NCBI GenBank assembly: GCA_950295325.1
Contig: OX485804.1
Span: 63,580,533 to 63,644,532 of the forward strand
Reading direction: 5' to 3'
Source of the DNA: Polytrichum commune
Lineage: Eukaryota; Streptophyta; Polytrichopsida; Polytrichales; Polytrichaceae
Length of the DNA: 64,000 nucleotides
The position numbers and the translations under genes are program-made. The notes below the pieces were generated by a model. It was given only the letters and a program-made list of their open reading frames with translations, ran no database searches and was not told where the DNA came from. Positions 12,701 to 21,427 of this stretch are shown here, piece after piece. Position 1 is the stretch's first letter; every line of letters starts with the position of its first letter.

Positions 12701-12889
12701 CTAACTTGCTCAAACAAAAGAGAAACCAACGACTTCAACTTGTTTGGAAAGTTTAGTGTATAGTGTCATGTAAGTAGGGGTTAAGTATAAGCTTTGGCAT
12801 AAAGTTTTGTTGCAAGAATGCCTTGGCACCGCACCTTAGTATATTTCATGTAGCACCTTAGTTCATTGAAATAAGTAATACCCGCTAAG
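9784..12889. other. Intergenic part of the 17-kb element between the two divergent genes, with internal duplications
   Basis: No protein-coding exon is supported. Two direct duplications are visible. The first is 10382-10740 against 10740-11220 (shared phrases AACATCCACAACAT, GTTTAAACGTC, AACATGATTGCTTGAATGGC, CATGAACCATGGTTTATT-like), the second copy carrying an extra segment at about 10910-11035. The second is 11412-11668 against 12627-12868 (GTTGTTGGCATCATTGG, TGTCAATGATTACATCGTT, ATGTAGCACCTTAG). These divergent copies suggest internal rearrangement during the element's history. Confidence 0.65.
12190..12250 (+). repeat. Internal copy of the right-end sequence
   Basis: The segment holds a degenerate palindrome (12205-12226) followed by TTAACGAATATAGTG (12236-12250), matching 15 bases of the right terminal repeat. 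The palindrome context (AGTCTAATGTTTGGG ... CCTACCTAAACCATC) also matches the right-end subterminal repeats at 21440-21480. It looks like a fused subterminal repeat plus terminus, which would be the end of another or older family member. Confidence 0.6.
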
Positions 12890-13714
12890 GGTTTAGAGTT
12901 AGGCTTTAGGATTTAGGGTTCCCCGAAATCCTAATTACGTGGGTACCCTAATCATGTGGGCCGCCTATTGGCGGGGGTGGGGCCAATTCCCGAGGCGAAC
13001 AAAACCCCAAACGTCACCTTTTCGAATTCTTTCTCTCTCTCTCCGCGCCAAGCATTCCCTCTGCGCCTCGCTTGGAAGCGCCGCCTCTCCTGAAGCGCCG
13101 CGGCGATTCAGGCGCGGTATTCCCACCATTCTGCTTCTTCTTCATTATTTCTCTTTTTGCTCTTGCTCTTGCATAACTCTTATCCAATCTTAGGTTTTAG
13201 GAAGAGTCTTGAAAAGCACAGAAACTTGCGGAGGAAAGGTTTAGTGCGTGAGGGTAAAGGAACTTAGTAGAGGAGTTTTCAAGAGTGTTGTTTAAGAGTG
13301 TTGCAGAGTGTTGAAGAGTGCGGCAAGAAGTTAGGAGAACATCGTGTAGGAGGTTGAGATTGTGCTTGTGAGTATCAGGAGTTATTGTGTAGTGCAAAAG
13401 ATTTCAAAGTCGTTTGAGCGATTCTATAATTTTGTGATAGATTCAGGAGTTGCTTGAGACATTTAGAAGTCGTTTGAGAGATTCAGAAGTCGTTTGAGAG
13501 ATTCAGAAGTCTTTTGAGAGATCCAGTATTTGTTTGAGAGATTTCAGAGTTGTTTGTGAGATTTCAGAGTTGTTTGAGAGATTGAAGAGTTGTTTGAGGG
13601 ATTCCAGAGTTGTTTGAGATTGAATAGTTGTTTCAGAGATTCCAGAGTTGTTATTGAAGGTTATTGGAAAGAGACATCATCTACTCCAAAGTGTTTGCAG
13701 TGCAAATTTCAAAG
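12890..13714 (+). promoter_or_regulatory. Putative promoter and untranslated leader of the plus-strand element gene
   Basis: Base composition jumps from AT-rich to GC-rich at about 12940. A CCAAT (12977 region) is followed by the pyrimidine stretch TTCTTTCTCTCTCTCTCC (13027-13044), a typical plant transcription-start context, then by a leader without long ORFs. A splice donor AAAG|GTATTG lies at 13715, and the first coding exon begins after a TTGCAG acceptor at 14371. No clear TATA box is seen. The assignment rests on layout and composition. Confidence 0.5.
13406..13655 (+). repeat. 20-nt minisatellite in the leader
   Basis: About a dozen imperfect copies of a 20-21-nt unit (TCGTTTGAGAGATTCAGAAG and variants TTGTTTGAGAGATTTCAGAG) run head to tail. 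The unit is purine-rich on the plus strand and close to pure GA/T. It lies in the inferred untranslated leader just upstream of the first donor. Confidence 0.85.
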
Positions 13715-14371
13715 GTATTGTGTTATGTTTCTGGTCTCTTAGTGTTGTAGCATACACAACACATAAGCATTGTTTATGCTATGTGCAAACTTTTAAAATA
13801 TATTAATAAAAAACACTTTGGGGAGACGACCCAAACAAGGACTGTTGTTTGGGTCGATCGACCCAAACAAAGGCAGACGTTTGAAACCCTCCACCCAAAC
13901 AAAGGCTGATGTTTGGGTCGCTCGACCCAAACACAGTCTTTTAAACCCTAAACTCATAAAGAAATCCATGATGTTAGATACAATATAAAATACAAATCCA
14001 CCCAAAACTAAATAATCCGATGTCAGCATACAAATGATGTTCACATATAATAATACAAACTAGGGTCCTCTCATTCTTGGGTCGCTGGACGCAAACAAGG
14101 GCTAATGTTTGGGTCGCTCGACCCAAACACAGTCTTCTAATTATAAACCCATCAAACAATCTATGATGTTAGATACAATATAAAATGCAAGTCCACCCAA
14201 AAATAAAAATACAATATCACCATTAAATGATGTTCACATATAACAATACACAAACCAACAAAATACATGCGGCAATCTATTACATTTCAATTACATCACG
14301 TGACTTCTATTCAGTTTGAAGAAGTTTGGGTCGACCGATCGAAACTAACATTGGGGCTTCATTCCTTGCAG
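13715..14371 (+). other. First (leader) intron of the ParB-like gene with palindromes and a direct duplication
   Basis: Donor GTATTG at 13715 and acceptor CCTTGCAG ending at 14371. The intron contains near-palindromes at 13847 (centre AT), 13911 and 14107 (centre CT), plus broken ones near 13810, 14077 and 14334. A direct duplication of about 150 bp (13911-14060 against 14107-14256) begins with the palindrome and shares TGATGTTAGATACAATATAAA and ATGATGTTCACATATAA-type phrases. The architecture mirrors that of the transposase gene's leader. Confidence 0.6.
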
Positions 14372-15055
14372 ATGGCCCCAAAGAAACGACCAGGCGAAAG
14401 GTGGTTCATGCTTGCGCTAGACATGATATGGCAAGAGCACGAAACACCGGAAGATGACTCCTACATTCCTAAGGACGGGCTTGTCCTCGCGTGGTCTATC
14501 CAAGTGGTTAAGGGTTCGCAATACAAAATGATTTTTGTTGTGAAGGTTGGGACCGTGGAGAAGCACACATGGGCTACTCTTACGGGGTGGGAGGTGGCAT
14601 CGGTTCAGTCTCTTGGAGACTACGTGGATGTCATCCTCGAGAACAACGCTGTCCAGAACGCGCATATGTTTATGCACCAGTTCTCCGAACCCTTTGACGC
14701 TATCTATGCAAAAGAAACATGTGTAGAACCAGACATCATCAAACCGGAGTCCATATTCATCGATAACAGTACATCGAACACAAAGGTGTCGAGCCGATTC
14801 ACGAAACTAAAGCATGCAATCAGCGTGCTCAACAAAGCCCTGCAGAGCAAAACCAAGTCTCAGCAACCCGTGAGGCGGAAAGCTAAAACAGAGGAAGGTG
14901 TAGGGTCGTCAAGACCTCAATCGGTGAGGAAGCCGTGACCAGTACCGATTGACTCGCGGAGGACCACTCCCTCCCAAACACCTGCAGATAGCGAGACGCC
15001 TACACCTTCTGGGAGCCGTCAAACAACTCCATCCAAGAGGGCAAGAGAGTCATCT
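14372..15055 (+). other. N-terminal region of the large gene, unrecognised domain, with in-frame TGA
   Basis: Begins MAPKKRPGERWFMLALDM and includes a compact alternating hydrophobic region (VLAWSIQVVKG, MIFVVKVGTVEKHTWATLTGW) suggesting beta strands, then a basic Ser/Lys/Arg-rich linker. Family not recognised. The TGA at 14936-14938 sits in the linker. The same frame continues open on the far side to 15697, so it is read as one mutated Arg codon. I looked for an intron that would skip it in frame and found none that keeps phase. Confidence 0.6.
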
Positions 15056-15697
15056 GTGATGACTGACGAGCCAGTCTCACCGGAGTTGCGCATGCCGAAG
15101 CCCGGCGAAGAGGTGGATGCAGGGGAGCTGCAGAAAATCGTGAACAATTTCACGACGAAATGCTCCCACTGTTTTTTCATGGGCAGGGATTTCAAGTTTG
15201 ACGTGAACATCAGCCAGTGCCATCTAGCGCCACCGGAAAAGTGTGTCCGGGCAAAGGAGGATGCCTACGTTGACTGGATAATTGCGCAAATCGTTTGCGA
15301 GCAGTTTAAAGACGACAGACAAACGATTGTAGTGATGCCACAGGGTCTCAAGAAAATGCCTACACCTGAAATGTGGCCAACAATTCAGAAGGGCGTTTTT
15401 TGGCTCATAGACGGCCAACACAACGTGGAGGCATCCAAGAAAATCCAACTCATGAATGAGTGGGATGATCCGAACAATCAGAAGGAGAAGCTGAAGGTTT
15501 GGAAGGCACTGGTGGTGTGGTCTGACGACGAGACCAAGCTCAGCGACATCTCCCGGTACTTCAATATGGGAAACAAAAAGAGGGCCTACCAAGCGTCCTG
15601 GATAAGGAATATCATGGCCTCGCGGGAGGTGTGGGAGTTCTATGGTAGGCCTCCCAAGGAGAGGGAGAATGCGAAGGACAAGAATCCCAAGTGGGAG
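15056..15697 (+). other. ParB/sulfiredoxin-like domain segment
   Basis: The stretch WPTIQKGVFWLIDGQHNVEASK has the ParB-fold signature (a strand ending in DGxHR-like residues followed by EAxK; here the Arg is Asn). It is followed by KVWKALVVWSDDE, SRYFNMGNKKRAYQASW and REVWEFYGRPPKERENA, which fit the helical part after a ParB-like core. In bacteria and phages such domains bind palindromic parS sites or precede N6-methyltransferase domains; here a methyltransferase-like segment also follows. The assignment is by motif only. Confidence 0.55.
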
Positions 15698-16054
15698 GTG
15701 AGTATTGTTTGGGTCGACCGACCCAAACACCTGGTGCAACCTTGTTTATCTAGTTTGGGTTGCTCGACCCAAATAATTGTTGCAGTCTTGTGTTTTCTAG
15801 TTTGGGTCGATCGACCCAAACAATTGTTGCAGTCTTGTGTTTTTTTAGTTTGGGTCGATCGACCCAAACAATTGTTGCAGTCTTGTGTTTTTTAGTTTGG
15901 GTCGATCGACCCAAACAATTGTTGTAGTCTTGTGTTTTTTTAGTTTGGGTCGATCGACCCAAACTCTTGTTGCAGATGTTGGTCATGATATGGTTTGAAA
16001 ATCACATGTACATATCTAACACGCATTCAAATGTTATGTTTGGTTCACGTCCAG
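15698..16054 (+). other. Intron 1 of the large gene, packed with palindromes
   Basis: Donor GTGAGT at 15698, acceptor CACGTCCAG ending at 16054, phase 0. Palindrome copies start at 15707, 15753, 15800, 15848, 15895 and 15943. The last four are perfect 22-nt palindromes (centre AT), set in a unit of 47-48 bp that also carries TTGTTGCAGTCTTGTG. Each unit therefore contains an acceptor-like TTGTTGCAG (TTGTTGTAG in one). Confidence 0.8.
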
Positions 16055-17680
16055 GATTTCAAATACCAGATGATCAACAAATTCTCCTCCATTGATAATT
16101 CGAGCCACAAGTAGAAGAAATACAGCGACCTCAAGGGGGAGATTTACTTGATTACAGCATCGGACTCAGTTTGGAAGAAGTGAAAAACCGTGTTTGAAAA
16201 GTACGAGACGGGAGATTTGATCGATCCCGACACTGGCATTTATTTCAGCCAAACCTCGCGCTTCAAGCAGATGAAGCCTCTCGTGAGAGAGTTTTTTAGA
16301 ACTCTTCAAGGGCTGTCAGAGACGGAGGTGGAGAAAGCGGCATCGCACATCCTGCACGTGGCACCCACGGCGAAGAGGTGCTGGGTGCACCCGAAGATTG
16401 TCTTCCAAAAACCAAAATCCTTCGTTCCTTCATGCTACACCATGAAGGAATGGACGGACAACAAGAAAAAGAAGACGACTATCGTGCATGAGCTGCATAA
16501 ATTGGTGCCAGAGAGGAATATTGTCGTGGACGGCGAGGTTCATGAGGCTAACTGGAGATCATTCAAAGCTGAATATAAGTTCACCAGTGCCTCCATGGCG
16601 GCTCTAATAAGGGAAGCGGGTGACGATTTCTTGCGGGCCAAGATGGTGAAGGGTGGGAAGAACCGGGTGCTTCCGGATCACACAGCGCATGCGTTCTCGA
16701 ATTTCATCAAAGAGAAGAAGATTGTCCAGTTTGAAGGGGAAGCGTACTTCAACCTTGTCACCGTCGACCCTTTGAAAATTCAGGGTTGGCCAGGTCAAGA
16801 CGCCAGAATGGCGATAAGGACGAAAGCAAGGGACCGCTTTCCTTTTGGGATGATTGATTTCAGGAATATTCCTGGAAGCTCATTTGAGGGCACGATGAGC
16901 ACCCTCTTCTACGACCCCTTCCTGTCTAAGTTCGTCGATTATGCAAGCCCTAAGTTTAGGGAGGTAGATATCTGGCTTTGGATAGTCGAGGATAGGAGGG
17001 CGGAGCAGGTGTACGAGCTTGTCCGGAAACTGCAGCCGGAGTATGCAGTCTCCAAGTCTCACTACATCGCCGCACCAGCGGAGGGGGCTTACACGACGTT
17101 GAGGGACAAGAAGACCAAGTTCGTCAACGTCTTGTGTTTGTACTTCGTGTACAAAACGGAGTTGCTGAAGGTGCCGAACCACCCTATATCCCAAATGGAC
17201 AAACTCTTCCAAGTTCCAGAAGGGTTGGGTGCCAACAAGTGCCTCTACGACGAGGCTAAATACGCGAACTATCCTGTAGATGAGCTGCGTATGGAATTTT
17301 ACGTGAGAATGATGAGGACGCTGACGAGGAGAGGGGACTGCATCTTCAACGTCTTCGGAGGCTCGAAACCTATCTATGCTGCCATGGTAAGTGATTTTCT
17401 ATAGCTCGTGCGCAGTTTGGGTTGATCGACCCAAACTAGGGTCTTTGTTGGTTTGGGTCGATCGACCCAAACTAAGCTCTTTGCAGGTTTGGGTCGATCG
17501 ACCCAAACTAGATATTATTTTTGGTCTTGTTTATGTCCCTCGCCTAATTCTAATGTCTATATAACTTGGATTGTGTAGATGTCGGGGCTGAGTATATACT
17601 CCTACATAGAGGATGGCGATCTGCCATTTTACAGGGCGCAGAGATCGCTGGCGAAGAAGATGGACATCCTCGATTGGATC
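16055..17680 (+). other. Beta-class N6/N4 DNA-methyltransferase-like segment (exon 2 and start of exon 3)
   Basis: FNLVTVDPLKIQGWPGQD resembles motif IV (D-P-P-W/Y), here DPLK. About 170 residues later RRGDCIFNVFGGSKPIYAAM joins after splicing to MSGLSIYSYIEDGDLPFYRAQRSL, resembling motif I plus the acidic SAM-binding strand (gD-x-F-GGS-x(3)-AA, then E/D and a Y..A..RL helix). The order IV then I is that of the permuted beta class. Both key motifs deviate from active enzymes (no DPPY/W, GGSK in place of GSGT), so it may be non-catalytic. Two stops (16112, 16181) lie before the motifs. Alternative: an unrelated Rossmann-like domain. Confidence 0.45.
17387..17578 (+). other. Intron 2 of the large gene with three palindromes
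   Basis: Donor GTAAGT at 17387, acceptor TTGTGTAG ending at 17578, phase 0. Palindromes begin at 17415, 17451 and 17487 (period 36), all with centre AT; the first has one arm mismatch (GGGTTG). The intron splits the methyltransferase-like motif I region. Confidence 0.8.
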
Positions 17681-19064
17681 CCGGGTAGCTACGTCGACGA
17701 GGTTGTTCAGGGGGGCGAAAACCCTCTTGATAGGGTGAGGCGGATCAACCCGGAAGAAATGGCCATGAGGGCCACAACCCAAGTACCCGAACCTCTGGTC
17801 GGGTTGCATCTGGGCAATCCGTCCCGCACAGAAGGTGGCGAGGTTGACGAGGAGGAGGAAGAAGAGGAGCACGAGGAGGCGGAGAAGGAAGGCGACGTGG
17901 AGGAAGGGGCAACGGGCTTCACGCAAGAATCCGAAGCCCCTCAACGGAAGAAGGCGATGCGGGCGGCAACCCCGCAGAGTAAGCTGGTGCCCGTCCTGAC
18001 GGTGGACGATGCACGGGACATGTACTCCAGGGACGCCACCGCCACGTTTAGGGAGAGGAGGAAGTTAAAGGGGAAGAAGCTGTATGGCAACTACTCCGTG
18101 GAGGAGACCATTGCCATAAGCAGCGAGGACGACGATGACATTGAGCTCGCCAAACGGCTAAGATCGGATCCCCCGTCCCCGACAGCGTTCGCTGGCATGG
18201 TTAGGGTGAAGCCCGAGGTCCTGACTGTGGAGGAGGCGAACGAGAAGATGAGGAGGGACGAGGAGCAGCGAGTCCGCCTGCAGAAGGCTGCCGCGGAAGA
18301 ACCCTCAATGCGGAACGAGGTCGCAGAGCTGAGGGCTCTCCTGTTGGAGCAGGAGCGTCAAAGGGCGATGGCCCAACCTCCGTCCCACGCTGACTTGATA
18401 TCACAAGTGATACAAGGAATGTGGGCGCAAGGTTTGGTGGTGGCTCCCTCCAGCTCCTTCCCGCACTTGCCCCCCGGCTTCCCTGCGCAGAGCATCCCTC
18501 AGCAACCTTTGCTGCAATCGTCTTTCAGTTTCCAGCACTTGATTCGGCCCCACCAAGTTCCGTACGCGCCGGTCCAGCAAGTGGATGACCCCAACATCTG
18601 GCGCGTCTCTGGAGCCTCCTCCCCTTTGGGCCCTCCACCACTTCGGCCCCCCATAGTCATGGCGCCCCCCCCACCAATCGGACGACCCCAGGATGTTTGG
18701 GTCGACCGACCCAAACCCACCATCCACTGTAGTGTCCGAAGGGCCCTCTCCAGATGCAGGACAGTTTGGGTCGGGCGACCCAAACCCCGTTGCAGCGCAG
18801 TCCTCCCTTGACCAACATGGGTGTCAACTAGACACGGCCATGCTAGATGTTGAAGGCCTGCAAGGGCCTGGTGATACCTCTACTCCTAACCAAATCGATG
18901 AACCCATGCATGATGCACATGCGGAGATTGGTTTAGGACAAGGGCCTGATGCCGATCGTTTGCAGGAGAAGGTTCCTGACGTCGTTGGAGAAGGCGGTGG
19001 CGAGAGAGGCGGGGCAGCGGGGACGGTGGAGGCTTCCACATCGTCGAGACATGACCAGGGTGAG
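17681..19064 (+). other. Acidic, coiled and proline-rich linker region of the large gene
   Basis: Contains a Glu run (EVDEEEEEEEHEEAEKEGD), a short hydrophobic-acidic stretch TIAISSEDDDDIE that resembles a SUMO-interaction motif, a charged probable coiled coil (EEANEKMRRDEEQRVRLQK) and a Pro-rich part. Two palindromes lie inside the coding sequence (18695 with centre AC, 18764 with centre GG) and read as FGSTDPNP and FGSGDPNP in the downstream frame. The frame changes near the C8 run at 18664-18671; the downstream frame stays open to 19064. Confidence 0.5.
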
Positions 19065-19549
19065 GTAATACACTGAGCCCTCCCAGTTTGGGTCGACTGA
19101 CCCAAACTTCTTGGGTCATTGTCTTGTTGGCCTGGTCGTGTCCCCCTTGCTAGGAGGAAATGCACACCCCTTGCCCCCCCTGCTCTACACTTGCTCCCCC
19201 TCCCCCCAACGTGCCCCCCCGCGATCCCCTTCGTCTCGTCTGCATTCGACTACGCTCGACCTTGGCGGCGCGCAACCAATTTTGTGGATGTAGAATTAGG
19301 ATAGTGTGAATGCCCTCGTTCACCGCGGTCCCCCCCCATCAAATTATACATAGAGATTTGTAAAAATAAAATTATTATTTTTGGCGCCCATATGTTTGCA
19401 TCCATGGCCCAATGTATGTTGTTCCCCTTGTATGTTTTTGTTGCCACCAATGGTCCAATTGTTCTTGTGTTTGCACAAAATTTCCGTTCTGCTTGAGATG
19501 GACATAGCATAACATAGTCCTCGCCGCCTTCTCTCGCTCGTCGCCGCAG
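19065..19549 (+). other. Inferred intron 3 of the large gene
   Basis: Donor GAG|GTAATA at 19065 (an alternative GTGAGG at 19060 breaks phase) and acceptor CGTCGCCGCAG ending at 19549. One palindrome copy begins at 19086 (one arm mismatch). A C-rich stretch (CCCCTTGCCCCCCC and others) follows. Joining keeps phase 0, as for the other introns, but could be coincidence. Confidence 0.5.
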
Positions 19550-20362
19550 GGTTCGGAGCATAGCGTCGCGGCTCCCCACCGATCCTCTCCGAGGAGTGTG
19601 GAGGACAGCGTGCTGGTCCCCCCGATTTTGCCCTCGCCACCTTCGCCTCCCAAGACCCGGTTCCTGGTGCTAGACCTCAACGGGGTCCTTGTCCAGTGCG
19701 TGCATTGTCCGAGGGTCCCCACGGTGCCTTTCTGCAAGCCCGAGGACACCAACTACGATGGACCCCCCGCGTACATCAAAAGCAAGCTAGTGTACCTCCG
19801 CCCATCCCTTCGGCGCTTCCTACAGGTCGCCCTATCCAAATGGTGGGTGTTCATTTGGAGCTCCATGAAGTCCGAGAATACCCAGGCCGTCGTGGAGTTC
19901 ATCTTCAAGGGACTCCAACCCCCGTGCTTGGTCCTAGGACAAGATTCTTGTAAAACATTATACACCCCCGAGGGTAGGGTTGTGAAGAAGCCCAACAACC
20001 CCGCCGTAAACCAATTTCTTAAGGTCTTGAAGCCAGTCGTATGGGACCAGCGTCCGACCATGGTCGGCTGTCCCTACGACGTTCGCCCCACCCGTGACAA
20101 CACGTTGATGGTGGACGACAGCGCTTCCAAAAACATTTTGAACCCGACCTCGAACTTCATAGTTTGCCCCACGTGGACGGTCGAGAAGGTCCAAGACCGC
20201 TTTTTGTTAGACCTACTTAAGTACATTCAAACGCTCATGGGGAGCGGACTACCCGTGCCCCGGTTCCTTAGTTGTAATCCGATAGGCGAAAGATACATGG
20301 ATCCGAAGGACTATATGTACAGAGAGTTGTATGCTCACGCGAAATATAATAAACTCATTTGA
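19550..20362 (+). CDS. FCP1/NIF-type HAD phosphatase-like domain (last confident exon of the element gene)
   Basis: Open from the acceptor to TGA 20360-20362 (270 codons). HAD motif I appears as FLVLDLNGVLVQ, motif II region as VFIWSSMKSENT, a candidate motif III Lys in RVVKKPNNP, and motif IV as TLMVDDSASKNI. This matches the FCP1-homology/NLI-interacting-factor family seen in plant proteins, including the DLNG variant in which the second Asp of DxDx(T/V) is Asn. That second Asp is normally the general acid, so activity is doubtful. No lesion inside. If not spliced to the upstream exons it would need a non-AUG start or the acceptor read as exon start; the first ATG (M in SSMKSENT) is too late for a full domain. 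Confidence 0.65.
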   Translation, partial: GSEHSVAAPHRSSPRSVEDSVLVPPILPSPPSPPKTRFLVLDLNGVLVQCVHCPRVPTVPFCKPEDTNYDGPPAYIKSKLVYLRPSLRRFLQVALSKWWVFIWSSMKSENTQAVVEFIFKGLQPPCLVLGQDSCKTLYTPEGRVVKKPNNPAVNQFLKVLKPVVWDQRPTMVGCPYDVRPTRDNTLMVDDSASKNILNPTSNFIVCPTWTVEKVQDRFLLDLLKYIQTLMGSGLPVPRFLSCNPIGERYMDPKDYMYRELYAHAKYNKLI

Positions 20363-20481
20363 GATACTACATGGTGTGCCATTGTGTGTGATATATTATG
20401 CCTCAATTGTATATCGATTTTCACATGCTCCCCCCTCCCCCCCTCCCCTTGGGTTTTGTTTTGTTTCTTTTTTTGCGCCAG

Positions 20482-21278
20482 CGTTTGGAGCCCTCGATTG
20501 AGATCGTCAGCGAATCAAACTTGGGGAGCTTCTTCTACGAGACCGTCTACGATGCCGCGTCCACCATCGACTACTCCAAGGAGCCTCTTGACGCCGGCGT
20601 CGTTGATAGCCCCCCACCCAAGCAAATCTTACGGCGATCTCCGTCCCCGTCGCTGCTCAAGGGCATAAATCGCAAATGCATCCGGACGTCCCCCTCTCGG
20701 CCCGGCGGCAGTATTACACCTCAACGGCGGCTGCGGATGGACACTCGGCCTACGAAGAGTGGAACCCTTCCTATTCCTTTGCGGGACGCCTTGCCCCTCC
20801 TCGCCAACTCCGACGCGAATGGCCCCGGTGACAAGGTGAACCCCCCCACACATGGTTAACCGCGCATTACAATCATTTTGCTCTAAAAAAATGAACGTGT
20901 GACACGTTTGGGTCTTCCTCCCTAAACTAACACATGTGGTCTTGCATTGACGCGTTGCAGGTTGCTCCCACCCGTAGACCTATGCGGGCTAGTGCGTCCG
21001 TCGAGTTGGAGCGTTTCTACTCCATGACCAGAAATGCAAGACAGTCCACTTCATCGTATTCGAATTCTTCGTCGTATAATTCGGGCGGCCGACGGAATCC
21101 AAAATGTGTTATTGATGGCGGTCACCCCAAGAATGGCTATAGTCGCGGGGCGGAGATTTTCAGGAATGTTGAAGCAATGCGAGCAAAAGAAGCCGCAGCA
21201 AAAGAAAAAGAGGCAAAAGAAAAAAAAACAAAAGAAAATGAAGCAAAAGAAAAAGAGGTAGTCTCCGAGGCTAGATAG
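20482..21278 (+). CDS. Two downstream exons of unknown protein, Lys/Glu-rich C-terminus
   Basis: Exon A 20482-20835 (acceptor TTTTTTTGCGCCAG, donor AAG|GTGAAC) and exon B 20961-21278 (acceptor GCGTTGCAG) are both phase 0. A reads RLEPSIEIVSESNLGSFF..., with Ser/Pro/Arg-rich stretches; B ends in a strongly charged MRAKEAAAKEKEAKEKK-like helix and TAG. There is no ATG of their own near the start. They may be alternative 3' exons of the large gene (its TGA at 20360 lies only 120 nt upstream) or a second gene whose first exon I cannot see. The intron between them holds a degenerate palindrome (20906). Confidence 0.45.
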
Positions 21279-21427
21279 GCCATAGTAGGCGTAGGGTTTT
21301 GGGCCATAGGCAAGAACATTTTGGGTCACAGTATGCAATGGATGTGTGGTGTTAGCATGCTATGCATTTTACATGCCACACTTTGTATGTTTTTTTTTGC
21401 AATAATATAAGTGTCACATGATTTCCC

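Larger units (their letters stand above)
14372..20362 (+). pseudogene. Large ParB-like / DNA-methyltransferase-like / HAD-phosphatase-like gene of the transposon, disrupted
   Basis: Four exons join in phase 0: 14372-15697, 16055-17386, 17579-19064 and 19550-20362, with donors GAG|GTGAGT, ATG|GTAAGT and GAG|GTAATA. The product would be about 1650 residues. Order: unknown N-terminus (MAPKKRPGERW...), ParB/sulfiredoxin-like domain, methyltransferase-like fold spanning exons 2 and 3, Glu-rich and Pro-rich disordered linker, FCP1/NIF HAD domain. ATG 14372 follows a splice acceptor directly. Lesions: TGA 14936-14938 (probable CGA to TGA), TAG 16112-16114, TGA 16181-16183, and a frame change near 18663-18672 in a run of eight C; the exon length (1486 nt, one more than a multiple of three) fits a single added base. 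The last junction to the HAD exon is the least certain and HAD could be a separate gene. Function is unknown; a role in element maintenance or DNA marking is inference. Confidence 0.6.

Noticed and set aside
14924..14985. Small intron that would remove the TGA at 14936
   Set aside because: The donor-like GTGAGG and acceptor-like CTGCAG exist, but joining them changes the reading frame and loses the ParB-like domain.
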